NCBI RefSeq assembly: GCF_901709675.1
Contig: NC_051094.1
Span: 16,583,501-16,647,500, forward strand
Origin: Syngnathus acus
Taxonomy: Eukaryota; Chordata; Actinopteri; Syngnathiformes; Syngnathidae
Length of the DNA: 64,000 nt
Direction of reading: 5' to 3'
In this document: piece after piece, positions 26,842-37,480 of the stretch
Position numbering within the stretch: position 1 is the stretch's first letter
How the letters are laid out: the number at the start of each line of letters is the position of its first letter
Program-made: the position numbers and the translations under genes
Notes under the pieces: model-generated
The model's database searches: none
Told to the model about the DNA's origin: nothing
Seen by the model: only the letters and a program-made list of their open reading frames with translations

Positions 26842-27890
26842 TTGGGGATTAGGTGTATTAAATTAGGAACTTTCACTCTCATACTGGTCACACCTCATGG
26901 CAAAGAACTCTCTGAGGATCTAAAAAAAAGAATTATTGCTCTACATAAAGGTGACCTAGGCTATAGGAAGATTGCCAACACCCTGAAACTGAGCTGTAGC
27001 ACGGTGGCTAAGACCATACAGCGAGACAAGAGGACAAGTTCCATTCAAAATAGGCCTCGCCATGGTCGACCAAAGAAGTTGAGTGCGCGCGCTCAGCGTC
27101 ATATTCAGAGGTTGGCTTTGGAAAACAGGCGTATGAGTGCTGCCAGCATTGCTGTAGAGGTTGAAGGGGTGGGGGGGGGGTCAGTCTGTCAGTGCTCAGA
27201 CCATACGCCGCACACTGCATTCAATTGGTCTGCATGGCTGTCGTCCCAGGAAAAAGCCTCTTCTAAAAAAGATGGACAAGGAAGCTCGCAAAAGGTTTGC
27301 TGAAGACAAGCAGACTAATGATATGGGTTACTGGAACCATGTCCTGTGGTCTGATGAGACCAAGATAAACATATTTGGTTCAGATGCTGTCCAGCGTGTG
27401 TGGCGGCAACCAGGTGAAGAGTACAAAGACAAGTGTGTCTTGCCTACAGTCAAGCATGGTGGTGGGAGCGTCATGGTCTGGGGCTGTATGAGTGCTGCTG
27501 GCACTGGGGAGCTACAGTTCATTGAGGGAACATATACTGTGGAATACTGAAGCAGAGCATGATCCCCTCCCTCCGTAAACCGGGCCGCGGAGCAGTATTC
27601 CAACACGATAACGACCCCAAACAAACCTCCAAGACGACCACTGCCTTCCTAAAGAAGCTGACGGTGAAGGTGATGGACTGGCCAAGCATGTCCCCAGACC
27701 TAAACATCTGTGGGGCATCCTCAAACGGAAGGTGGAGGAGCGCAAGGTCGCCAACATTCACCAGCTCCGTGATGTCATCATGAAAGAGTGGAAGAGGATT
27801 CCAGCGGCGACCTGTGAAGCTCTGGTGAACTCCATGCCTAAAAGGGTTATGGCGGTGCTGGAAAATAATGGTGGCCACACAAAATATTGA
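26842..27890 (+). pseudogene. Tc1 transposase, frameshifted
   Basis: The N-terminal paired-like HTH (LSEDLKKRIIALHKGDLGYR, NRPRHGRPKKLSARAQRH) is read from ~26895. The frame breaks in a G-run at 27165..27180. The next frame carries catalytic-core blocks (VLWSDETKINIFG, KHGGGSVMVWGC) to a stop at 27548, then another frame has [20 protein letters not shown] and [11 protein letters not shown]. Directly after PDLN about 10 bp appear deleted, which removes the third acidic catalytic residue region (PIE). Dead copy. Confidence 0.88.
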
Positions 27891-28130
27891 CATTTGGGTC
27901 CAATATTGACATTTTCAGTTGGCGTGTACTCACTTTTGTTGCCAGCATTTTAGACATTCATTGTTGTATTTTGTGTTACCGTTTTTTTCCATGTATAATG
28001 CACAAAATTTAACTAATTTATTGTCCTAAAATCCGGGGTGCGCATTATACATGGGTACAATTTTCTTTTAATTTTTTTTTTTTTTTTTTTGAAGAAAATC
28101 ATGGTACAACAATTTTTGAAGAAAATCTTG

Positions 28131-28319
28131 TCACGGATGGTGTGTGGAAAGGAAGAGGGCGACCAAGTGCAGCTTGAACCAGGGTTCATTGGAGGAACTC
28201 AAAACACAGACTTGGTAAACTAACATAACTCTCTAACAAAACCAACAACAGGACTGACCGACAAAGACGTGGAACAAAAAGACAGGGGGACATTACCAAA
28301 GACAGGAACAGAAACCTGT
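28131..28319. repeat. Partial LTR inside Z2
   Basis: About 190 bp similar to the left half of the solo LTR at 41873..42233 (GGGCGACCAAGTGCAGCTTG-ACCA-GGTTTATTGG..., AAAAAGACAGG-TGACATTACCAA). It is bounded by Z sequence on both sides. It has no right half and no clear target duplication. Confidence 0.7.
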
Positions 28320-28464
28320 GTTATTGTCAAATATTGTTTGTTTTTTAATCTCCATCGCGGACTGGACGTCATACGGAGGCAGTATCACTGCGCATGCGCA
28401 CTATGGATCCGATGCGAATAGTCCTCTTCTCTTCTTGACTGACAATGAATGTGATAGTTTAATA

Positions 28465-29269
28465 CAGTGTTTCCCAACCTTTTTTCATTCACGGCACACC
28501 TTTTCATTGGAAAAAATCTCGAGGTACACCACCAACAAAAATCTGTTAAGTGTTACACCAGCTTCTATATTAAAATCAGTTATATTACAACAAAAGACGT
28601 AAAGTTCTATTTCTATATATGTATGGAGAGTCGACTAATTGAAGAAAAATAAATACTAAATATTCTTTAAATTGTATTTCTTTTGTAAATAAAAGTGACA
28701 GTTTTTGAAAAAAGGTTTTAGACAGCATAAGGAATAAATTATTGAAAGTGATTGTGATCAAAATCCAAAAGAATCAATATGACTTTGTTTACTGTTTTAG
28801 ACTAGCTCTATAAATATTGCGACATTAAGAACAAAGTCACTTTTAAAGACGCTCTGCTGTTCTGACAGCGGCTGAGTGGCTATCACAGTCGAGGTGTCTC
28901 GACTTGACTGTATTTTATGTTGGTGAAAAATGAACAATCCAGGTTCTCCCATTGAACTACCTGCTCTGATTTCCATCGGACCGAAAACGCACCACAGCCG
29001 TCATAGTGTCACTGTTAGTAAAAGCACACAGCAACACACACATAAACTGAGTATGTGCCGATGGCACAACATGAAACCTCAAGATTCTCCGATTTGCCCC
29101 GCATGCACAATTAGCAAGTGGCTGACCAGGCCTTGTGCTAACTGACCAGTGGTTTGGCCAACCTGTTTACAATGTGCTCCGTAATTAATGTTGGACAATT
29201 TCCCACGGCACAGCTGAACATCTCTCACGGCACACCGGTGTGCCGCGGCACACTGGTTGGGAAACACTG
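28465..29269. mobile_element. hAT MITE, 805 bp, inside Z2
   Basis: TIRs CAGTGTTTCCCAACC... / ...GGTTGGGAAACACTG with perfect 8-bp duplication GTTTAATA (28457..28464; 29270..29277). No transposase remains. A truncated inverted relative is at 56991..57570. Confidence 0.93.
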
Positions 29270-29686
29270 GTTTAATACATACAATCAGCAAATAACAAAA
29301 TACGTATTACAGGTAATATTTTATTTCACAACACTTTGCCTTGTTCCTTTCGTCTCTGCTGTTCACTTCAAACACGCTCCATACGAACGCAATGCTCTCG
29401 TATCAGACGCTTGCTCGATCACCTGCTCGTTTGCTGTCACAATGTACCCTACACAAATCCGAAACATTTGTTGCGGCTCCGAGTCACGACGAGGGGCAAG
29501 TTTTGGTTTCCAAGGGTGTTTTTATTCCTCTTCAACTTCTCTCCCATACAGAGCTGCCTTTTTCACATGTCCGCACGTCACTTTCCTCTCTTTTCATTTT
29601 AACCTAACTGATCGCGGTGGTGCCTTTATGGGCAGTCGGAGAAATCAACGCCAACAAAAAAAATACATCCAGCCTAGTTAAGACCA

Positions 29687-29912
29687 TACCAAATACTATA
29701 AAAATGGGACCCATTGCCTCCCTGCTTGGCACTCAGCATTAAGGGTTGGAATTGGGGGGTTAGATCACCAAATGATTCCCGAGCGCGGCGCCGCTGCTGC
29801 TCACTGCTCCCCTCTCCCCCAGGGGATGGATCAAAATCACACGGGGATGGGTCAAATGCAGAGGACAAATTTCACCACACCCAGATGCGTGTGTGACGAT
29901 CATTGGGACTTA
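29687..29912. repeat. SINE-like unit inside Z2
   Basis: A segment starting ACTATAAAAATGGGACCCATTG and ending GTGTGTGACGATCATTGGGACTT plus A-run, resembling a common fish SINE. It contains GATGGGTCAAATGCAGAGGA. Z3 has the same element with about 170 bp missing between repeated TGC triplets (49246..49310). Confidence 0.6.
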
Positions 29913-30202
29913 AAAAAAAAAAAAAAAAAAAGTCAAAATTTGGGTGCGTATTATACATGGGTACAGGCTTTTTTCCAGCATTGACATGCCATTTTTAGGG
30001 TGCGTATTATACATGGGGGCGCATTATACATGGAAAAAAACGGTACTTTGAAGTAACAATAAATTTACTTTGCTATCCAAGCTCTACAGTGACTACTTAA
30101 CATTGGATCAAAGTGTCATTTCTTCAGTGTTGTCCCATGACAAGATATAATTAAAACATTGCAGAAATTTCGTTAAACGTGTGACAATGACAAATAAAGA
30201 TC

Positions 30203-30225
30203 TATCTATCTATCTATCTATCTAA
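30203..30225. repeat. (TCTA)n microsatellite
   Basis: A TCTA run ending a ~55-bp retroposon tail (GTGTGACAATGACAAATAAAG) within the Tc1 3' end. AAAT on both sides may be the target duplication. Confidence 0.7.
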
Positions 30226-30267
30226 ATGAGAGGGGTGTACTCACTTTTGTGAGCTACTGTATAGTAT

Positions 30268-30470
30268 GTATAGTTGCCAACTTTCCCGATTCATGTGGGA
30301 GATTCCCAATTTCAACTCTATCTCCCGCTTGGTTCCCAATCAGTCATTTCTCTCACTAATCTCCCAGTTTTATGGTGAAGTATACAATTTACATTGTAGG
30401 GAATATGACGCAACACTGCTCCTCTTGGCTGAGGGAGGAGACTGCTCACTCAAACTCACTGTCAGCCAAG
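30268..30470. repeat. Dispersed repeat R, copy 2
   Basis: Counterpart of 240..470 (same block order). The sequence from 30470 to 30800 beyond it is AT-rich and unassigned. Confidence 0.6.
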
Positions 30471-31146
30471 TCATTGATTTATTGTCCATTTTTTTTAATT
30501 GATTTTTTTGTTCTTTTTAACTGTAAACATTTTGAGTGTAATTTTGTATGATAAGGTTCTCATAAAAAGTTTATTTGAATTTGGTAAATATAAGGCAGAA
30601 AAACTTGGTAAACTGGCAAGGACATCTTGGGCTGATGCACCGATGGAAAAAAAAGCCCCTATTTTTCAGAGAGCCTCTCCACAAGGCTTAATTGTTGGAC
30701 CCCGCAATAATTCAAACAAGGAACAATTAGCCAAGACGATGACATTTTGTAGAAACCTGAACATAAAACGGCAATTAAAAAAGATATATTTTCTGCATTT
30801 ATTGATTACCGTATTTTTCAGACTAAAAGTCGCTCCGGAATATAGGTCGCATTAGCCATAAAATGCACAATAACATATACGTATATATAAAAAACATATA
30901 TAAGTCGCTCCAGAGTATAAGTCGCATTTTGGGGGACATTTATTCGACAAAATCCAACACCAAGAACAGACATGAACGAGCAACAACAGGCTAAACGGTA
31001 GGTAAGCTAACGTGACATAAACACAAACGAAGAGCTGAGAACGGGCCTGACGTAACATTCAGAATTATTCCAATAACTATTACATAAATAACACGTTTAT
31101 AAAACCATCTGTGTCACTCCAGTTCATTAAATCCATCGATCGTCCT

Positions 31147-32056
31147 CAGATGACTCTCCTGTGAAGCTCCTGAAGTATGCAGACGACACCACTCTCATCG
31201 GACTGATCCAGGACGGTGATGAGACTGCGTACAGACAGGAGGTGGAACGGCTGGTCCACTGGTGCAACCAAAACCATCTGGAGCTGAACCCGCTCAAGAC
31301 CGTGGAGATGACAGTGGATTTCAGGCGAGACCCTTCACCACTTTTACCCCTCACTATCCGCAGTAATACTATTCTCTCCACAGACACCTTCAAGTTCCTG
31401 GGAACCACAATCTCTCGGGACCTGAAATGGACCGGCCACATAGACTCTGTCCGGAAGAAGGCCCAGCAGAGGCTGTACTTCCTGAGACAGCTCAAGAAGT
31501 TCAACCTGCCGCGAGAGCTTCTGAAGACCTTCTACACTGCCATCATCCAGTCTGTCCTCTGCACCTCCATCACTGTCTGGTTTGGATCAGCCTCCAAACA
31601 AGACAAGCACAGACTGCAACGGACAATCAGGACTGCAGAAAAGATCATTGGAATCAACCTCCCATCTATCCAAGACTTGTACCTGTCCAGGACCAGGAAA
31701 CGTGCAAGGAACATCTCTACAGACCCTTCTCACCCAGGTTGCAGTCTGTTTGAACTACTCCCCTCCGGACGGCGTTATAGAGCTCGGTACGCCAAAACCA
31801 GCAGACACCGAGACAGCTTCTTCCCCCAGGCTGTTGCTCTGATGAACTCACACCACTCATAGAGTCTCAGAGGCATTACTGTGCAATAACATCCTGCTCT
31901 TCACACCTTTTGAATTTGTCTACACTGTTTTTGCCATTATTCACATGTCCTGAGTGTTGTTAGTCACCTATATGTTGAACAGAGGGTGTGTTTTACCGAA
32001 GTCAAATTCCTTGTTTGGCACGCTCAAACATGGCGAATAAAAACTCTTGAATCTTG
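31147..32056 (+). mobile_element. 5'-truncated L2-like LINE in Y1
   Basis: Absent from the empty site in Y2, where GTCCTTTGTCAACAATG is continuous. It holds the C-terminal RT and a 3' UTR ending near GAATAAAAACTCTTGAATCTTGA. Confidence 0.85.
31161..31862 (+). CDS. LINE reverse transcriptase, C-terminal fragment
   Basis: An open frame of 233 codons beginning just before the catalytic box (KYADDTTLIGLIQDG). It continues through the RT thumb (FKFLGTTISRDLKW, AQQRLYFLRQL) and the C-terminal block (LFELLPSGRRYRARY), with stop TAG at 31860. It has the same general type as the LINE at 12437..15214 but clearly diverged from it. The start Met is inside the fragment; truncation, not a gene start, sets the 5' end. 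Confidence 0.8.
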   Translation: MKLLKYADDTTLIGLIQDGDETAYRQEVERLVHWCNQNHLELNPLKTVEMTVDFRRDPSPLLPLTIRSNTILSTDTFKFLGTTISRDLKWTGHIDSVRKKAQQRLYFLRQLKKFNLPRELLKTFYTAIIQSVLCTSITVWFGSASKQDKHRLQRTIRTAEKIIGINLPSIQDLYLSRTRKRARNISTDPSHPGCSLFELLPSGRRYRARYAKTSRHRDSFFPQAVALMNSHHS

Positions 32057-32439
32057 ATGTCAACAATGGGTGCGTGGCGCTTGCACTTTCAAATATTCCA
32101 CAGGCCCATATAACGATATATAAATTATATATCAAATAACTATTATATAAGCAATAATATTATCAAACCATCTGTGTCACTCCAAATCATTAAATCCATC
32201 GATCAAATTCCTCGTCCTTTGTCAACGCCGCGCGTGCGCCCTGACGTCAGCCTCGTCGTTATTCCACAGATCTAGTATATAACTATATTGTAGCGTTAAC
32301 AAAGTACAAGGAAAGACGTGGGTTTGGTAAACGGCTCTTTATTTAACAAAATAAGAGTTCAACGAGCCAACAACTACTGAACTGTAACAATAAAACCATA
32401 TACAAGTTGCTAAACGAAATAAAATATATCAAATAACTA

Positions 32440-32803
32440 TAAGAAAATAGTTCACCGCAACACAGCCCCAAGCACCGGCGTTGACTTCCATCCCCGGAGG
32501 TGGCACTTCTAGCCACGGAGGTGGAAAAGAGCTCCATAGAATAGGACCGGGCGTGCGTAAAAGCCATGTCCGAGCCCCATCCACCGTCCCCGGACAGCCA
32601 CTCGGCCGAGCACCGGCCCCCGACTTCCATCCACGGAGGTGAAAGAGAGCTCCGTAGAGTAGGACTGGGCGTGCGTAAAAGCCATATCGGAGCCCCATCC
32701 ACCGTCCTCGGACAGCCACCCGGCCGAGTGCCGGCCCCCGACTTCTATCCACTGAAGTGAAAGAGAGCTCCATATAGTAGGACCGGGCGAGCATAAAAGC
32801 CAT
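32440..32803 (-). repeat. 119-bp minisatellite in Y1, 3 units
   Basis: Three units, each beginning ATGGCTTTTA-GC on the minus strand and containing GGAGCTCTCTTTCAC and GGACGGTGGATGGGGCTC. The third is shorter and diverged. Y2 has two units (53821 and 53940). Because the unit is 119 bp, successive units are in different frames. Confidence 0.85.
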
Positions 32804-33239
32804 AATAGTTTTTCAAACCTTCTGTATCACTCCAAATCATTAAATCCTTCAAACTATTAGTCCTCCGTGTCACTTACAAACAGAGCCGCTAATGATGCCG
32901 GTAGTACGTGGGGCCCTTCGTCATCCCGTGATCGAATCTTTGTCCTTTATGTAAACAACCGCCGCGCCGCGCTGCTGCCGTCACTTGAAATTCAAATTAC
33001 AGTAATCCCTTGCTACATCGCGGTTCGTTTATCGCGGTTTCACTTTTTTTTTTTTTGTTGAAAATTTTTGAAAGAATTCACATATAAGTCGCTTGTCAGT
33101 ATAAGTCGCCCCCCCACCCAAACTATGGAAAAAAACGCGACTTATAGTCCGAAAATTACGGTAGTAATAAAATGATAATGCGACAAAATGTGAATATTTA
33201 CTCCACAAGTGAATTTCTTGTGTGCTCTTAAATTTTCAT

Positions 33240-36200
33240 CCAGTGCTTTGAGTTAGGGTCTGCCATGCTCCGAGTAGAAAATGTTCGTCTGGAGCCTTGG
33301 ATGTGCTCATAAATTTTGGTGATGATGTATTGCAGTTTTTGGCTATGGTTTTTTTTCTTTTAAGATGTTTTGACTGTCCATTGAAAAGCGACTCAGTACT
33401 CCTCTGAGCCCTCCGTGTCCATGGCATCGACATCCAGAGACACCACCGACATTGCCTCGTCCTCGGAGTCGGGCGGTCCAAACGCCCCAGACCTATCTTC
33501 GGGTGGCACCAGCTCAGCTGTCCGGCCGGGGGACATATAGATGCGAGAGGCAACTGAGGCCTCGGGTCGACAGGTGGGTTGAGCGACTGCCCCGGAACGT
33601 TGCTAGACCCTCTTGGGCGGCCTCTCCGCCAGGCTGGCTGATCTGGAAGGAGGCGATGGAAGTCGGCTGTCAAACCCAGGTCCGTGATCCATCGGGCAGG
33701 TATCCACGATCGCGCCAACACGTCATGTCGCTCCCAGTCTACAAAGTACTGGAGGCCCCTGCCCCGCCGATGGAACCGAAGGCAGGTGAGGGACTGTGTA
33801 GACAGGACCCCCATCGATTATCCGGGGAGGAGCCGGAGTGGGGGCATGGAACAACATGCATTTGTGGACTGGCTTGACCCGCAAGACATGGAAAGTGGGG
33901 TGGACCTTCATGGAGCTGAGAAGACGGAGTCGGACAATTGACGGACTGATTACCTTGACAACTGGGAATGGCCTGATAAACTTGGGAGCCAACTTAAGGG
34001 ACTCCACCTTGAGTGGCATATCCCTTGTTGACAGCCACACTTGCTGTCCGACCCAGTACGACAACCGCTCTGAGGAGACTGGCGCAGGCTCTGGCCCAGG
34101 CCCGGTGACACTGCTGAATGCAGGCGGAAGCTGACGGGGCAGGAGACGCTCTTCTCCAAATAGCAGTGGCTGGTACCCGAACACGCAGTTGAAAGGCGAC
34201 AGACCTGTGGCAGGGAATTGTGGGCGGATTCCACCCAAGGAAGCTGTCGGACCCACAGGCGAGGATTGCCAGCCACCATGCACCGAAGGGCCTTACCCAC
34301 CTCCTTTCCAGCCTTTCCGCTTGTGCGTTGGACTGAGGGTGGAACCCGAACGTGAGGCTGGCCGAGCCTCCCAGGAGGCGGCAGAACTCCTCCAGAACTC
34401 CTCCAGAAGGCTGAGGCGAATTGTGGGCCCTTGTCGGACACGATATCCCATGGCAGCCTGTGATAACAAAACACCACTTCCAACAGTATTTGGGTGGTCT
34501 GTTTGGCAGACTGTAACCTGGGCAGGGGGACAAAATAAGCCATTTTGCTGAACCGATCCACCAACCCTAGGACCCGTGTTCCCCTCCGACAGTGGCAGAT
34601 CGGTAAAAAAGCAGGAACATCATGCGCACTATTCCAGGGCGGCAGGCAAGACGAGAATCATGTCCCCATTCCAGCACCCGAGCCTGTAGTGAAGCGCGGA
34701 CGAAGAGCCAACCCTGGGAACAGTTGCTAGGGCCGGGCTCATCCCGAGCGACCTCCCTTACTTGCCCCTCGATATCCCAGGTGAGCGCTGCCACCACCAC
34801 CGATTTCGGAGGATGGTCCTCACCTCCTGAGCCATGCGAGATAGAGCCTTAGCGTTCCGGGATCCCGGCCTGTAGGACAGGGTAAAGTTAAATTGCATAA
34901 AGAACAGCGACCATCGAGCCTGGCGGCAGTTCAGCCGTTTGGCTGTGCGGAGACATTTTAAATTCTTGTAGTCGGTCTCAAACAGGAACGGAACTGCAGA
35001 CCCCTCAGCTACTCCTCCAGGGTCAGCTTGACGGTAAGCAATTCGTCATAATTTCGCTCGGTGGGGGTCATGCAGTGGGAGTAGAAGGTGCACGAATGAA
35101 GCCTTTCGTAGTGGGCCATCGCCCGTTGGGACAATACTGCCGCTATTCCCACATTCGAAGCGGAAAATGCATGATCTGCTTCAAGAGTCCTTGTGAAGGA
35201 CACAGCGATGCTAATGAGAGAGGTGAGTGGACCAGCGAGAGAACTGTAATTGTGGATGAATCGGCGGTAAAAACTGGCAAACTCAAGGAATTGCTGGAGC
35301 TTCTTCCGGGTGTTGGGAGTGGGCCAGGAGGAGACAGCCTTCACTTTGGCGGGGTCCATAAGGCCGCGTCCCTGGTCCCTGATGTAGCCCGGAAAAGACA
35401 CAGATCGGGCATGGAATTCGCACTTCTCCACTTTATGATCAAGCGAGCTTTACTTCAGGTGGACTGACCGGACGTGTTCTGTGTGCTCTGGCAGAATTCT
35501 GGAAAAGATCAGAATAGCATCCAAATAGACGAACAAAAACGTTCAGCATGTTGCAGAGAATGTCATTAACGAAGGCCTGGAAGACTGTGGGTGCAATGGT
35601 AAGTCCGAAGGGAATCATGAGAAACTTGTAGTGCTCACTGGGTGTGTGGAAGGCGGTCTTTCACTCGTTGCCTTCACGGATGCAAACGAGGCGTTTCTTA
35701 AATCCAATTTAGTAAGTATGGTGGCCCCTTGCAGAAGTTCAAAAGCGGATGCTAGGAGAGGGACTGGGTACCGGTTTTTAACCGTGATGTCGTTCAGTCC
35801 CTGGTGATGGTGCCCAATGGCCGACCGTCCAGCGCACGGGCAGAGGCGACCAATCTTCCATTTTTGGGCGAGCTCAGAGTCCATTATGTTTGCTTCTTAC
35901 TGGACACACTGCCGCTCGATGACCCTTACCCCATAGTATAGGCACAACCCCTCTTGGAGGAGTCTCAAACGCTCCTCTGACGGAGGCGAGGCACGTCCCA
36001 TCTCCATGGGCTCTGCCGGGTTGGTAGGCGGGGTCACTGATGGGCGTCCTTCCGACCACAGACAACCCCCGCCTGGCTCACTCGGATCTCCGGATCAAAA
36101 CATGTCGGTCAATGTGGACGGCCAGGTCGATCGCCTTGTCCAGGGTCGGCGAGCTTGACCTGTCAAATGGGGTGATTGCGTAGCCGACCTTGGCCCCCTG

Positions 36201-37037
36201 GGTTTCCAAAGTCCTCAGCTGGAGGGAAAACTGGATTCGGAAACGGGTCGGACTTGCCTGGAATCCCCAATGAATCGTTCTGGGGCTCCGACTCGTGGTT
36301 CCGGGGCGTCTGGTGCCGAAATACGGACCGTAACTGGAGGAGTCACCGAAGCTGGGCTGGAATGAGAGGCGGGGTCATGGCTGGGGTACCGATGGCCCGA
36401 TGGCGGACCAGCTGCGTCAGGTCCTTAACCTTCTCATAGGAGTTCCTCCAGTCTGGTCTCTGTGCGGACCACTCGCTCCATAGCGAGAGATTTGTGTGCT
36501 GGTTGTTGGTTGGTCAGTTCGTACTGTGACGGATCAGACAGGACAACCAAATGCGTCACAGTACTTTCGTTTATTGTATTGGAGGGAAAGGGGAAGTGGT
36601 TCACTGGTGCTGGAGCGGAGCAGAGTGGATGCGTCAACGAAGCTGGCAATGGCGAAGCAGGCTCGTGGTCGGGGACAGGCAGAAGGTTGTACCTGGCCAG
36701 AGAACGAAGCAAACACAAAGCAGGTAGGGTGTAGGCAAAACCCGTGGTCGAATGACAGGCAAAGGGTCAGGCCAGGCACAGGTCATATACAGGTCGGGCA
36801 ACAGGTAAACCGGCTAGGTCCGTAACAGGAGTCAGTTTGGGGAAGGCAGGCAACAGACAGGAAGGGATAGCAATGTGGGACGAACTGACAGAGAGGGCTG
36901 GGTGTGCGGGCTAACGAGCAGGGAGCAGGTTTGGAAATGGCTGCAGGTGCGGGAAATCATTGTTAATGCTGCCTGACGGGACGGGAGGGGCAGGAGAGAT
37001 GCGCTGTCCAGGGGACTGGTCATGCAGACGCATGACA
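33240..37037 (-). mobile_element. Decayed gypsy chromovirus-type element
   Basis: Read on the minus strand from an LTR (36525..37037) toward low coordinates. In order: gag-like segments (36434..35900), RT fragments (35884..35615), RT C-terminus/RNase H (35431..35009; LTSLISIAVSFT, LSQRAMAHYERLHSCTFYS), integrase core (34564..33950; MVDRFSKMAYFVPLPRL, VSDKGPQFAS), then a chromodomain-like piece (33814..33600; [21 protein letters not shown]). There are many frameshifts and stops. No second LTR was found at the 3' end, so that end is lost. Confidence 0.82.
36525..37037 (-). repeat. LTR of the minus-strand gypsy
   Basis: 513 bp; on the minus strand it starts TGTCATGCGTCTGC and ends GATCCGTCACA. 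An AATAAA on the minus strand (36570..36575) lies about 50 bp from the LTR end. It sits 335 bp downstream of the sh3glb2 stop codon in the same orientation. Confidence 0.7.
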
Positions 37038-37372
37038 CATTACAAATGTACACACAGGAATACATACTGTAGTTCTACATATAATATATTGCAGTATCTC
37101 AATGGGAACTTCTATTTTGAAAGTCGTTGAAATTGAAGTTTGACTTGGGTAAAATGGATTGTGGTCAAACAGATATCACTGTACTAATGACACATTACAG
37201 CTCATCAAAACTTTATGTATGTAAATTGTATGTCAATAAGTATGTAAATTAGATCAAATAGTGTAATGCTAGTGAACAGAGTTAGAGTAACTGTAAGAAT
37301 TCATTGAGGTTATTGGAGTATGCTCATGGCTTCAGTAGTACCCATTCATAAATTTGTGTGTCAGTGTGTCCC

Positions 37373-37480
37373 TCAGCTGAGAAGCTCCAGGTATGTGACA
37401 GGCACTTTTCCTTTTTGGCACCCCTTTTCACCAACCAGCCAATCAGAGTCCATTCCTGGGACTGCGTAAACTGTAATTAT
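37373..37480 (-). CDS. sh3glb2: sh3glb2 exon 11: SH3 end and stop
   Basis: 108 nt including TGA. Encodes [20 protein letters not shown] then [15 protein letters not shown]. The Trp (W361) and the PVTYLELL end are SH3 peptide-binding and terminal landmarks. Acceptor GGTTTGCAG. It is too short to stand out as an ORF. Confidence 0.96.
   Translation of the reverse strand: MITVYAVPGMDSDWLVGEKGCQKGKVPVTYLELLS

Larger units (their letters stand above)
27979..30043. mobile_element. Z element copy 2 (in Tc1), 2.1 kb
   Basis: TIRs CCGTTTTTTTCCATGTATAATGC... / ...CATTATACATGGAAAAAAACGG are flanked by TA (27977-27978 and 30044-30045). The host Tc1 resumes directly after. It carries three secondary insertions: a partial LTR (28131..28319), a hAT (28465..29269) and a SINE-like unit (29687..29912). 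Confidence 0.88.
26777..30261 (+). mobile_element. Tc1-like transposon with Z2 nested inside
   Basis: A Tc1 with its transposase on the plus strand. The 3' end ...GGGGTGTACTCACTTTTGTGAGCTACTGTA lies near 30261. Between the inner inverted repeat (GTGTACTCACTTTTGTTGCCAGC, 27927) and this end, the 2.07-kb Z2 element sits at a TA. A short retroposon tail ending (TCTA)n (30169..30224) is inserted near the end. The left end may extend beyond Z1 (see findings). Confidence 0.8.
30809..33161. mobile_element. Y element copy 1 (2.35 kb, with LINE insert)
   Basis: TIRs CCGTATTTTTCAGACTAAAAGTCGC... and ...GCGACTTATAGTCCGAAAATTACGG are flanked by TA (30807-30808, 33162-33163). Inverted relative to Y2 (53474..54809) and collinear with it outside a ~910-bp LINE fragment at ~31147..32056. 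It contains a 119-bp-unit minisatellite (three units). Confidence 0.88.

Noticed and set aside
34189-34551. Plus-strand ORFs at 33.4-36.8 kb as genes
   Set aside because: They are shadows of a minus-strand gypsy pol with integrase and chromodomain motifs.
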